Below, piece after piece: positions 53,578 through 61,212 of a stretch of 64,000 bases of DNA (the first letter of the stretch is position 1; the number at the start of each line of letters is the position of its first letter). Location: contig NC_015259.1 in NCBI RefSeq assembly GCF_000192745.1, forward strand, positions 3,301,001 to 3,365,000, given 5' to 3'. The notes under the pieces were generated by a model. The model searched no databases. It was not told the DNA's origin and saw only the letters and a list, made by a program, of their open reading frames with translations. The DNA comes from Polymorphum gilvum SL003B-26A1 (GTDB lineage Bacteria > Pseudomonadota > Alphaproteobacteria > Rhizobiales > Stappiaceae). Both the position numbers and the translations under genes were made by a program.

Positions 53578-53600
53578 GTCATTGTGCATTGCGCAATGAC
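53578..53600. promoter_or_regulatory. Nested palindrome in the divergent promoter of the amine locus
   Basis: Outer arms GTCATTG (53578-53584) and CAATGAC (53594-53600) are perfect, and the inner 12-mer CATTGCGCAATG (53587-53598) is a perfect palindrome. It lies about 100 bases upstream of the binding-protein gene and about 190 bases upstream of the SDR start, next to an AT-rich stretch. Candidate operator. Confidence 0.55.
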
Positions 53601-53758
53601 GGATCGATTACGGCGGCGGCCGTTGACCGATGGGTTCAGATGCTGCTGGGATGCGCCTAGAAATCGATAATCACTCTGCATTTCTTTTGAGCAGGCATTG
53701 CCTGGAAAATGGCCAGAGTTTAATCGGGAACGAAGAATGCTGCAGCGCGATACTGAAA

Positions 53759-53814
53759 ATGTTGAAACCACAACAGGGGAATGAGGAAAAAATGTTGAAG
53801 TCACTACAGGGGAA
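53759..53814 (+). repeat. Direct repeat duplicating the SDR start region
   Basis: Two 23-base copies, 53759-53781 and 53792-53814, match at 20 of 23 positions and are exactly 33 bases apart. The second copy is the start of the SDR gene; the first encodes a similar MLK-x-x-QG peptide in the same frame but lacks a ribosome binding site. Confidence 0.8.
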
Positions 53815-54565
53815 AACGATCATCGTCACGGGCGGGAGTCGCGGCATCGGCAAGGGCATCGCACTGCGCTTCGGGGAAGCGGGGCTGAATGTCCTCGTCG
53901 TATCGCGAAACCAGGCCGATGCCGACAAGATCGCAGCCGAGATCGGCGAGACCGCATCAGGTTTTTCCGCTGATGTAGGCACCGAGGAGGGCTGCAAGGC
54001 GATGGTCGAGGCGGCTGTGCTCCGTTATGGCGGCGTCGACGTGCTATGCGCGAATGCGGGCATCTTCCCGGCCGCCAAGCTCGGCGAGATGACACCGGCC
54101 GATTTCGATCACGTGATCACGACCAACCTCAGGAGCACCTTCCTCAGCGTCTCGGCCGTTCTGCCCGCGATGACGACGGCCGGTTCCGGCCGCATCATCC
54201 TTACCTCCTCGATCACCGGACCGATCACCGGATATCCGGGCTGGTCGCATTACGGGGCAAGCAAGGCAGGCCAACTCGGTTTCATGCGCACCGCCGCGAT
54301 CGAGCTGGCGCCGAAGAAGATTACGATCAATGCGGTGATGCCGGGCAACATCATGACGGAAGGCCTCGAGGGCACTGGTCCGGAATACATCGCAGCCATG
54401 GAAGCGTCGATCCCACTGCGCCGTCTAGGCACGCCGGCGGATATTGCCAATGCCGTGCTGTTCTTCGCCTCCGAGGAGGCTGCCTATATCACCGGCCAAA
54501 CGCTTGTCATCGACGGCGGACAGATCCTGCCGGAATCGCTCGGCGCGCTCGAAGCGATGGGCTGA
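53792..54565 (+). CDS. Short-chain dehydrogenase/reductase (classical SDR)
   Basis: 257 residues from ATG 53792, preceded by GAGG six bases upstream. The cofactor motif is TGGSRGIG (residues ~13-20), followed by NAG in CANAGIFPA, the catalytic Ser in LTSSITG and the YxxxK pair in HYGASKAG. The C-terminus ITGQTLVIDGGQILPES is standard. It probably oxidises an alcohol or reduces a ketone in the same locus. Divergent from the PotD-like gene and convergent with the phospho-lyase gene. An alternative in-frame start 33 bases upstream arises from a small duplication. Confidence 0.9.
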   Translation: MLKSLQGKTIIVTGGSRGIGKGIALRFGEAGLNVLVVSRNQADADKIAAEIGETASGFSADVGTEEGCKAMVEAAVLRYGGVDVLCANAGIFPAAKLGEMTPADFDHVITTNLRSTFLSVSAVLPAMTTAGSGRIILTSSITGPITGYPGWSHYGASKAGQLGFMRTAAIELAPKKITINAVMPGNIMTEGLEGTGPEYIAAMEASIPLRRLGTPADIANAVLFFASEEAAYITGQTLVIDGGQILPESLGALEAMG

Positions 54566-54623
54566 CCGGAAAAGAGGCCGGGCGCGATTGTCGTGCCTGG
54601 CTACCGCCGGCACAGTGCGGCTC

Positions 54624-55952
54624 TCATCGCGCCTTGAGAATGGCATCCAGGGTGGCGCTGAAAAAGTCCGCGTTTTCGGTCGAAAAGCAGAGCGGCGGCC
54701 GGATCTTCAGGGTTGCGCCGTATTTCCCCGCGGCCCCGATCAGGATGCCTTTCTGCTTCATCTGGTTGATCGCATGGGAGGCGAGCGCCACGTCCGGCTC
54801 GCCTGTTGCCGGGTCGATGAAGTCGAGACCGAGGAACAGGCCCGCACCGCGGACATCACCGATCTCGGCATGGCTCTTCTGCAGGGATCGGAGCGACTGC
54901 CTGAGATAGCTGCCCACGGTAGCGGACCGCTCGACCAGTCCTTCCTCCTCGATCACTTGCAGCACGGCATTGCCGGCGGCTGCCGCGACCGGGTTGCCGC
55001 CGAAGGTGTTGAAGTATCCGGTTTCCTCGCAGAACCTCTTGAGGAGTTCCGAACGCGTGACGACGCCGCCCATCGGAAAACCGTTGCCCATAGGCTTGCC
55101 CATGGTGACGATATCGGGTGTCACGCCATGGCGCTCGAAACCCCAGAGGCCGCCGCCGGTCCGCCCGAAACCGGGCTGAACTTCGTCAGCGATCAGCAGG
55201 CCACCGGCGCGTTTCACGACACCGGCCGCCTCCCTCAGGAAGCCGGCCGGATCGGCATAGATCCCGTCGCTCGAGAATATCGTGTCGACAATCAGCGCGG
55301 CGAGGCCGACGCCGCGCGCACGAAGCTCGACGATGGCCTGTTCCACCGATGCGGCAAAGCTCTCCTCGACGCTCGTTCCCTCAAGCGCCGCAGGGGCGGG
55401 CACGATTGACACAAAGGGGGCCGACCTGCGCCTGCGCAACGAGGAGGGAGAGACTTCCGTGACGAGCGCGGTGTTGCCGTGATAGGCAGCCTCGGTCACG
55501 ATGAAGCCTTCGGCACCTGCGGCAATGCGGGCGATCCGCATGGCGAGATCATTGCTCTCGCTGCCTGTGCAAGTCATGACCACATTGTCCAAACCTTCGG
55601 GAAAGCTGGCGAGCAGCCTTTCCGAATAGGCTTCGACAACCCGGTTGAGGTAGCGCGTGTGGATGTTCAGTTCGCCGGCCTGGCGAGCGATCGCCTCGAC
55701 CACACGGGGATGGCAATGGCCGACCGATGGCACATTGTTGTAGACGTCGAGGTATTGCCGCCCGTCGACATCGTACATGTACGCGCCCCGGGCGCGGACC
55801 ATTTCTATCGGCTGCTCGTAGAACAGCACGGAGGAAGCTCCGAAGCTCGCATAGCGTCTAGCGACGCGTTCGGCCAGGTCGGGAGGAAAGCCCTCGCTGC
55901 GCGCCAAGTCGAAGCGGTTGAGGTCGAGGATCTTCTTCGTGGCAACGCTCAT
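54624..55952 (-). CDS. PLP-dependent amino-alcohol-phosphate phospho-lyase (class III aminotransferase fold)
   Basis: 442 residues from ATG 55952. The PLP lysine is K286 in TMGKPMGNGFP, and the PLP-ring aspartate is D256 in IADEVQPGFG. The GKPMGNG context, YFNTFGGNPVAAAAG, IGDVRGAGLFLGLDF and LKIRPPLCFSTE closely follow the vertebrate ethanolamine-phosphate and 5-phosphohydroxylysine phospho-lyases, rather than AGXT2 transaminases, which have AKGIGNG. Such enzymes eliminate ammonia and phosphate from an amino-alcohol phosphate to give an aldehyde. The kinase gene just upstream (11-base gap) would make that substrate. Substrate candidates are phosphoethanolamine, 1-aminopropan-2-ol phosphate and phosphohydroxylysine. 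Confidence 0.85.
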   Translation of the reverse strand: MSVATKKILDLNRFDLARSEGFPPDLAERVARRYASFGASSVLFYEQPIEMVRARGAYMYDVDGRQYLDVYNNVPSVGHCHPRVVEAIARQAGELNIHTRYLNRVVEAYSERLLASFPEGLDNVVMTCTGSESNDLAMRIARIAAGAEGFIVTEAAYHGNTALVTEVSPSSLRRRRSAPFVSIVPAPAALEGTSVEESFAASVEQAIVELRARGVGLAALIVDTIFSSDGIYADPAGFLREAAGVVKRAGGLLIADEVQPGFGRTGGGLWGFERHGVTPDIVTMGKPMGNGFPMGGVVTRSELLKRFCEETGYFNTFGGNPVAAAAGNAVLQVIEEEGLVERSATVGSYLRQSLRSLQKSHAEIGDVRGAGLFLGLDFIDPATGEPDVALASHAINQMKQKGILIGAAGKYGATLKIRPPLCFSTENADFFSATLDAILKAR

Positions 55953-55963
55953 CGGGGTTTTCC

Positions 55964-56953
55964 TCAACTGTGTTCGATCAGATAGCGTTCGGCGAGCGCC
56001 ACGGTTCCGTCCGTATAGGTGGCGCCCATCGACTGCGCGGTCGGCGTCTCGGCATGCGAGGCGATCCAGGCGGTCAGTTGCATCCGACGAAGCATGATGA
56101 ACATCGGCAGCGCCGCCTCGTGTTCGGCGCCGAGCGGTGCAACGCGCCGATAGCCTTCAAGCCAAGCCGCCATCAGGTCGGGAATAAACGGTTCGTGCTC
56201 CATGAAGCTGATCGCGGCGGCGAAGTCATAGGCGAACCAGGACAGGCCGCAGTCGTCGAAATCGATGACACCGAGCCGATCGCCATCGACCAGCAGATTG
56301 GCGGCACGCATGTCGCAGTGAACAAGGCCGAAGCGATCACCGCCGTAGCCGTAAAGCCTGGTCTGGGATGCGAGCTGCGCGTGGGTGCGCTCAAGGATCG
56401 CCCTGCCGTCGGGGGTCAGCCCGAGGGCCTCGCGCCAGTCGCCCCAGTACGCTCGGTCGCCGATGATCCGGTCGAAATCCCAGGTCTTTCGGATGAACTG
56501 GTCCGGGCGTGTCCAGGCTTGGCTGTGCCGATGCAGCCGGGCATTGATCTCGCCCAGTTTGCCGTACCATTTCGCCAGATCCGTTTCCGTGTCCGGTTCC
56601 CTGCCGCTCATGAATTCGAAGGCAACGGCATGACGTGCCGTCTCGCCGTCGAAAAAGGTTTGCAACAGGCTGCCATCGCGTGCCGCGATCGGACGCGGCG
56701 TTGCGACGACGCCGTCCCGTCGCAGCGCCTCGATCCAGGCGAGCTCGGAGAGGATTTCGGCCTCCGAATGATAGCCGGGCCGGTGAACCCGCACGACGAG
56801 GCTCCGCCCGAGCGCCGTATCATCAATATGGAAGGTTGCATTTTCCGAGATGGTCAGAAGCTTGACGTCGGCATCCGCCGCGGTTTGCCAAACCGGCATA
56901 AGGCCTTTGACGCCGTTTGTAAGCCGGTCAAGGAATTCTGCGTCGTACAACAC
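55964..56953 (-). CDS. APH/ChoK-fold kinase, probable amino-alcohol kinase (hydroxylysine-kinase-like)
   Basis: 329 residues starting at GTG 56953 with GGAA upstream. The aminoglycoside-phosphotransferase fold is shown by the catalytic loop LVHCDMRAANLL and the metal-binding VIDFDDCGLSWFAYDFA. The N-terminal lobe has VVRVHRPGYHSEAEILSELAW. Family members phosphorylate choline, homoserine, hydroxylysine or similar hydroxyl-amines. Directly upstream of the phospho-lyase gene, it most likely supplies the phosphorylated amino alcohol. A 35-bp imperfect palindrome lies 27 bases upstream. Confidence 0.83.
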   Translation of the reverse strand: MLYDAEFLDRLTNGVKGLMPVWQTAADADVKLLTISENATFHIDDTALGRSLVVRVHRPGYHSEAEILSELAWIEALRRDGVVATPRPIAARDGSLLQTFFDGETARHAVAFEFMSGREPDTETDLAKWYGKLGEINARLHRHSQAWTRPDQFIRKTWDFDRIIGDRAYWGDWREALGLTPDGRAILERTHAQLASQTRLYGYGGDRFGLVHCDMRAANLLVDGDRLGVIDFDDCGLSWFAYDFAAAISFMEHEPFIPDLMAAWLEGYRRVAPLGAEHEAALPMFIMLRRMQLTAWIASHAETPTAQSMGATYTDGTVALAERYLIEHS

Positions 56954-56979
56954 TTTATCGTTCCAGATGATTGTTATAT

Positions 56980-57014
56980 TTGCAATTCCAACATTAAAAA
57001 TGTTGTGATTGCAA
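56980..57014. promoter_or_regulatory. 35-bp imperfect palindrome upstream of the kinase gene
   Basis: TTGCAAT (56980-56986) plus CAACATT (56989-56995), a 3-base AAA centre, then AATGTTG (56999-57005) plus ATTGCAA (57008-57014). The 16-base arms match at 14 positions. It lies between the 3' end of the IclR-type gene and the leftward kinase gene. A strong operator candidate. Confidence 0.7.
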
Positions 57015-57099
57015 CAAAAATCGACATGGGTCTAGTCACAGCGCCCCGATCACCCGTGCGGATGCGAGGCCCAGCTTGCGGCACATCGGCACGCGGCCG

Positions 57100-57864
57100 T
57101 CAGAGGCCCGTGCCGTAGAAGCCCTGCTCCAGATCGGCGGCGGCGCGGCGAAGGCGATCGCGCGCGGAGATCAAGGCAGCCTCGTCGAGCCGGGCGGCGG
57201 GACCGAAGACCGACAGGCCGGTGATCATGCCGCCAGCACGGTTGAGCACGGGAACCGCGACCGCGGCCAGCCCCTCCTCGCGCTCCCCCCGGTTGAATGC
57301 ATAGCCAGCCTTGCGAATGGATGCGATCTCGGCCCGCAAGGCGGCCTCGTCCACCATCGTGGTCGCCGTGAATACAGGACGCGCCACCGTGGCCAGATAG
57401 CGGCCCAGTTCGGCTTCGGGCAGATGCGCCAACCAGAGCTTGCCATGGGCTGTGCAATAGGCTTCGAGTTCGGAGCCGACACGGACGTCGACCGAGAGCG
57501 GGCGCCGCGGCAGGGCGCGGGCGATGCACACGACCTTGTCGGCACGCAGGACGGTCGCCATGCTGCCCTCGCCGATCGCCTCCGTCAGCGCCGAAAGCAC
57601 CGGCTGCACGACACGGGCGATGGATTCGATCTCAAGCACCCGCGACCCCAGATCGGCGAAGACAAAGCCGAGCCTGTAGTGGCCACGCGCCTCGACAACC
57701 AGCGCACCGACATGCTCCAGCGTGCGCAGGAAGCGGTGCGCGGTCACATTGTTCAGTCCCAGTTCGCGAACCAGATCGGCCGCAGCGACCACGGGCCGAT
57801 CGCGCGTAAACAGATGCAGGATCTCGAAAGCCTTGACCACCGAACCGTTGATCTGCGGCGCCAT
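57100..57864 (-). CDS. IclR-family transcriptional regulator
   Basis: 254 residues with GGAGGTG before ATG 57864. The winged HTH is in the first ~65 residues (KAFEILHLF ... DLVRELGLNNVTAHRFLRTLEHVGAL). The IclR effector domain follows, with CTAHGKLWLAHLPEAEL and GREREEGLAAVAVPVL-like segments. It is divergent from the ThDP enzyme gene, with an AT-rich intergenic region that would hold the shared operator. IclR members often control aromatic or small-acid catabolism. Confidence 0.92.
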   Translation of the reverse strand: MAPQINGSVVKAFEILHLFTRDRPVVAAADLVRELGLNNVTAHRFLRTLEHVGALVVEARGHYRLGFVFADLGSRVLEIESIARVVQPVLSALTEAIGEGSMATVLRADKVVCIARALPRRPLSVDVRVGSELEAYCTAHGKLWLAHLPEAELGRYLATVARPVFTATTMVDEAALRAEIASIRKAGYAFNRGEREEGLAAVAVPVLNRAGGMITGLSVFGPAARLDEAALISARDRLRRAAADLEQGFYGTGL

Positions 57865-57925
57865 GACACCTCCGGAAACACAGGGACGCAGGCTGCGGGA
57901 GGATTGACGGTCCCGAGCCCGTGGT

Positions 57926-57960
57926 TCAATATAAGAAAACGTAATTTTAAATATAGAAAT
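57926..57960. promoter_or_regulatory. AT-rich imperfect palindrome between iclR-type and ThDP-enzyme genes
   Basis: A 35-base stretch that is mostly A/T within GC-rich flanks, with ATAT-type ends and AAAA/TTTT cores around a central ACGTAA. It lies 20-54 bases upstream of the ThDP-enzyme start and 62 bases or more upstream of the regulator start. Likely promoter plus IclR binding site. Confidence 0.45.
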
Positions 57961-57979
57961 ATGCGGAGCGCTAGACAAG

Positions 57980-59734
57980 ATGCAAAAGGCCACCCCCAGC
58001 CCGACCGGCACGGCTGCCGGCGCGGGCCGCGCAGAGAGTGCCTCGCTGACCACAGGCGGTGCCCTGCTTGCCCGCCTGAAGGCTCTCGGAATCGACTACA
58101 TCTTTGCCAATTCCGGCACCGACTTCCCGCCGATCATCGAAGGCCTGGCCGAGGCAGAGGCCAAGCAGATCGAGCTGCCACAAGGGCTGGTGATGCCCCA
58201 TGAAGCTGCGGCCATGGGCATGGCACACGGCTATTATCTTGCCACCGGCCGGACCCAGGCGGTGATGGCGCACACCAACGTCGGCCTCGCCAACTGCGCC
58301 ATCGGCGCGATCAACGCCGCTACGGAGCACATTCCCGTGCTGCTGTTTTCCGGCCGCACGCCGACAACGGAAAAGGGCAGACTCGGGTCGCGCACCGTGC
58401 CGATCGGCTGGGGTCAGGAGATGCACGACCAGACCGCGCTGGTGCGCGAAGCCTGCAAGTGGGACTACGAACTGCGGTTTCCCGAACAGGTGAGCGAGAT
58501 CGTCGACCGGGCGCTGGCGATCGCCGAAACCACGCCACGCGGTCCCGTCTACATCAGCCTGCCGCGTGAGGTCCTGTGCGAGCCGTGCGCTACCGACGGC
58601 ATCGCGGCGCCGGCGAGCATCCGCCCAGCGCGCCCCGGCCTGGACGCGGCCGCCTTCGACGAGGCGGCACGGCTGATCGCCAGCGCCCGCAATCCCGTCA
58701 TCTTCGCCCAGCGCGGCACCGGCGGCGAGGCAGGCTTCGCCGCCCTCGCCGAGATCGCTTCCGACTGGGGCGCGCCCGTGTGTCAGTACTGGGCGGTACG
58801 TCTTGCGCTGCCGCTCGACCATCCAATGGCCGCCGCGCCCGACCCGGCTCCGCTGCTGGCCGAGGCCGACGTGGTGCTGGTGATCGACAGCCTTGCCCCC
58901 TGGTCTCCGGACATCCACAAGCTGAGACCCGGCTGCAAGGTCATCCATCTGGGCCAGGATCCGCTCTACACGCGCTTCCCGGTGCGCAACTTCCCGTGCG
59001 ACCTCGCGCTCGCCTGCGACGTCGAGCCCGGCCTGCTGGCCCTGCGCGACCGGCTTGCCCCGGTGAAGGACGTGCGCGCAAGCGACATCGCCGCCCGACG
59101 CGACGCCTGGGCCGCCCGCAACGCGGCGAGCCGCCAGGCTGTCCTGGCCCGGGCCGAACAGGGCCGCAGCGACCCGATGACCAAGGACTGGGTCAGCCTG
59201 TGCCTGTCGCGGGCGTTGGAAGGGCGTGACGCCGCGGTGCTGTCGGAGCTCGGCTGCCCGCTCGCCCCGATGACCCTCGCCCATCCCAAGTCATGGTACC
59301 AGGAACCCCATTCCGGCGGGCTCGGCTGGTCGTTCCCGGCCGCCCTGGGCATGAAGCTCGGCAACCGCGACCGTACGGTCGTCGCGACCATGGGGGACGG
59401 CTCCTACATCTTCTCCAACCCGGTCGCCTGCCACCAGATCGCGGAGGCGCTCGACCTGCCCATCCTGGTCCTGGTCGTCAACAATGCCGAATGGGGCGCA
59501 GTGCGCCAGTCGGTGCTCGGCCTCTACCCGGACGGCCATGCGGCACGCAGCAACAAGATGCCACTGACCCAGCTCGCGCCGGTGCCGGATTTCGTGCGCG
59601 TGGCCGAGGCCAGCCGGGCCTATGCCCGTCGCGTCGACCATGGCGATGCCCTGCCGCAGGCGCTCGCCGAGGCGCTTGGGCACATCGACAGCAAGGGCAC
59701 GCTTGCCCTGCTCGACGTGCGCGTGCGCGCCTGA
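57980..59734 (+). CDS. ThDP-dependent decarboxylase/lyase (acetolactate synthase superfamily)
   Basis: 584 residues. The three-domain layout of the POX/BFD family is complete. The cofactor-activating glutamate is E75 in VMPHEAAAMG. The ThDP-binding motif begins GDGSYIF (G472-D473-G474) and ends in NN (LVVNNAEWG). No FAD requirement is obvious. Family members decarboxylate 2-keto acids (benzoylformate, oxalyl-CoA, phosphonopyruvate) or join and split acyloins; substrate-specific assignment is not possible. The next gene, 50 bases on, encodes a DAD-like cupin, so an alpha-keto or alpha-hydroxyketone aromatic is likely. The upstream regulator is IclR type. Confidence 0.85.
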   Translation: MQKATPSPTGTAAGAGRAESASLTTGGALLARLKALGIDYIFANSGTDFPPIIEGLAEAEAKQIELPQGLVMPHEAAAMGMAHGYYLATGRTQAVMAHTNVGLANCAIGAINAATEHIPVLLFSGRTPTTEKGRLGSRTVPIGWGQEMHDQTALVREACKWDYELRFPEQVSEIVDRALAIAETTPRGPVYISLPREVLCEPCATDGIAAPASIRPARPGLDAAAFDEAARLIASARNPVIFAQRGTGGEAGFAALAEIASDWGAPVCQYWAVRLALPLDHPMAAAPDPAPLLAEADVVLVIDSLAPWSPDIHKLRPGCKVIHLGQDPLYTRFPVRNFPCDLALACDVEPGLLALRDRLAPVKDVRASDIAARRDAWAARNAASRQAVLARAEQGRSDPMTKDWVSLCLSRALEGRDAAVLSELGCPLAPMTLAHPKSWYQEPHSGGLGWSFPAALGMKLGNRDRTVVATMGDGSYIFSNPVACHQIAEALDLPILVLVVNNAEWGAVRQSVLGLYPDGHAARSNKMPLTQLAPVPDFVRVAEASRAYARRVDHGDALPQALAEALGHIDSKGTLALLDVRVRA

Positions 59735-59784
59735 CGGCCGGCCGTTCACAGGCCCATCATCACACCCAAGGAGAGGAGAACGCA

Positions 59785-60318
59785 ATGCCCGAAGCCCCGA
59801 ACTCGGAGTTCTGGAAGGATCTGAAACCGATCAGCACCGTGTTCCAGCCGGACGCGCTGCCGGAAGTCTATATCGGCAATGCGGCGACCGACGACGAACG
59901 CTACTACGTGCCCTTCACCGAAACCGTGTCTTCGCGACCCCTGTGGATCTCGCCGACCCAGAACAAATGGTGCGACATCCTCATGTCCAAGGGGCCGGGC
60001 CTGGTGAACCGCCACTATCACCCACACGAGGTCTTCGCCTATACGATCTCCGGCAAATGGGGCTATCTGGAGCACGACTGGACCGCGACCGCCGGCGACT
60101 TCGTCTACGAGACGCCCGGCGAAGGCCATACGTTGGTCGCCTATGAGCACCCGGACCCGATGAAGGTGTTCTTCCAGGTCACCGGGCCGCTGATCTGGCT
60201 CGACGAGGACGGCCAGCCGGACGGCTATTTCGACGTCCACCAGTATATCAGCCTATGCCGCACCCATTACGAGAAAGTCGGCATCGGTGCGAACTACGTC
60301 GACACGCTGTTCCGCTGA
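59785..60318 (+). CDS. 2,4'-dihydroxyacetophenone dioxygenase-like cupin
   Basis: 177 residues, a single cupin domain with AAGGAGAGGAG in front of ATG 59785. The metal-binding motif NRHYHPHEVFAY gives H77 and H79. E82 or E96 could be the acidic ligand and H115 the third histidine (GEGHTLVAY). The size and ligand spacing fit 2,4'-dihydroxyacetophenone dioxygenase, which splits the C-C bond of an aromatic alpha-hydroxyketone into a benzoate and formate. It is co-transcribed with the ThDP enzyme. Other cupin oxygenases remain possible. Confidence 0.78.
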   Translation: MPEAPNSEFWKDLKPISTVFQPDALPEVYIGNAATDDERYYVPFTETVSSRPLWISPTQNKWCDILMSKGPGLVNRHYHPHEVFAYTISGKWGYLEHDWTATAGDFVYETPGEGHTLVAYEHPDPMKVFFQVTGPLIWLDEDGQPDGYFDVHQYISLCRTHYEKVGIGANYVDTLFR

Positions 60319-60404
60319 ACACACCGCCAAAAGGAAGGCGGCACCGATCCGGTACCGCCCTTCCTGCCGTCCAACGGATCTTGACCGGCGGATCGACGGC
60401 AGCA

Positions 60405-61160
60405 CTACACGCTCATGCCGCCGTCGATCATCAGCATCGCACCGGTGGTGAAGCTGCTGTCGTCGCTAGCCAGATAGAGCACCGAGCGGGCAACCTCCTC
60501 CGCATGCCCGTGGCGGCCGAGAGGGATGAGTCGGTCGAACATTTCGCCGCCATCGATGCCGAGTTCCGCCCCGATGCCCGCCTCAACCGTGCGCTGGAAA
60601 CCGTTGTCGAGCGGGCCCGGATGAATCGTGTTGACGCGGATGCGGCGTCCGGCGAGTTCCTTTGCCAGGCAGCGCATCAGGCCGACCTGGGCATGCTTGG
60701 CGGTAATATACGCATAGACGCCGGCATCGCCGCGCGTCGCTGCCACGCTGGATGTGATGATCAGGCTGCCGCCGTCGCGCATCTTCGGCGTCCCGTACTT
60801 GGCCGCGAGGAAAGCACCGGTGACATGCACACGCTGCACGGCTTCGAACAGGTTCAGGGGATAGTCGGCGATCGGCGCGACGGTGCCGAAGTTTCCAGCG
60901 TTGGAAAACAGCACGTCGATTGGCCCGAAGGCGGCGACCGCTGCCTCGATGTAGTGGCGGGTGTCCGCCTCGCTGGACACGTCGGCTGCGACCGTCAGCA
61001 CCTCGCCGTCCGGCAGGCTGGCACGCGCCGCCTCCAGTGCCCCGAGGTTGAGGTCGACGAGCACCACTCGGGCTCCGTTGCGAAGGAAAAGACCGGCCGT
61101 CGCAAGGCCGAGACTGCCGGCGCCGCCGGTGATGACGGCGGTCTTGTTCGCGAGCTTCAT
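60405..61160 (-). CDS. Short-chain dehydrogenase/reductase
   Basis: 251 residues. Cofactor loop TGGAGSLG (residues ~11-18), NAG in FSNAGNFGT, the catalytic Ser in ITSSVAAT and the YxxxK pair in YAYITAKHAQ. The D in VLVDLN at the end of strand two suggests NAD(H) preference. It follows the aldehyde dehydrogenase gene by 52 bases on the minus strand. Convergent with the cupin gene. Probably acts on an alcohol or ketone of the same pathway. Confidence 0.9.
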   Translation of the reverse strand: MKLANKTAVITGGAGSLGLATAGLFLRNGARVVLVDLNLGALEAARASLPDGEVLTVAADVSSEADTRHYIEAAVAAFGPIDVLFSNAGNFGTVAPIADYPLNLFEAVQRVHVTGAFLAAKYGTPKMRDGGSLIITSSVAATRGDAGVYAYITAKHAQVGLMRCLAKELAGRRIRVNTIHPGPLDNGFQRTVEAGIGAELGIDGGEMFDRLIPLGRHGHAEEVARSVLYLASDDSSFTTGAMLMIDGGMSV

Positions 61161-61212
61161 GGGGATCTCCGAAACAGGTCGGCGCCGGTCGAGCCGGCGC
61201 CGAGCCCTGATG

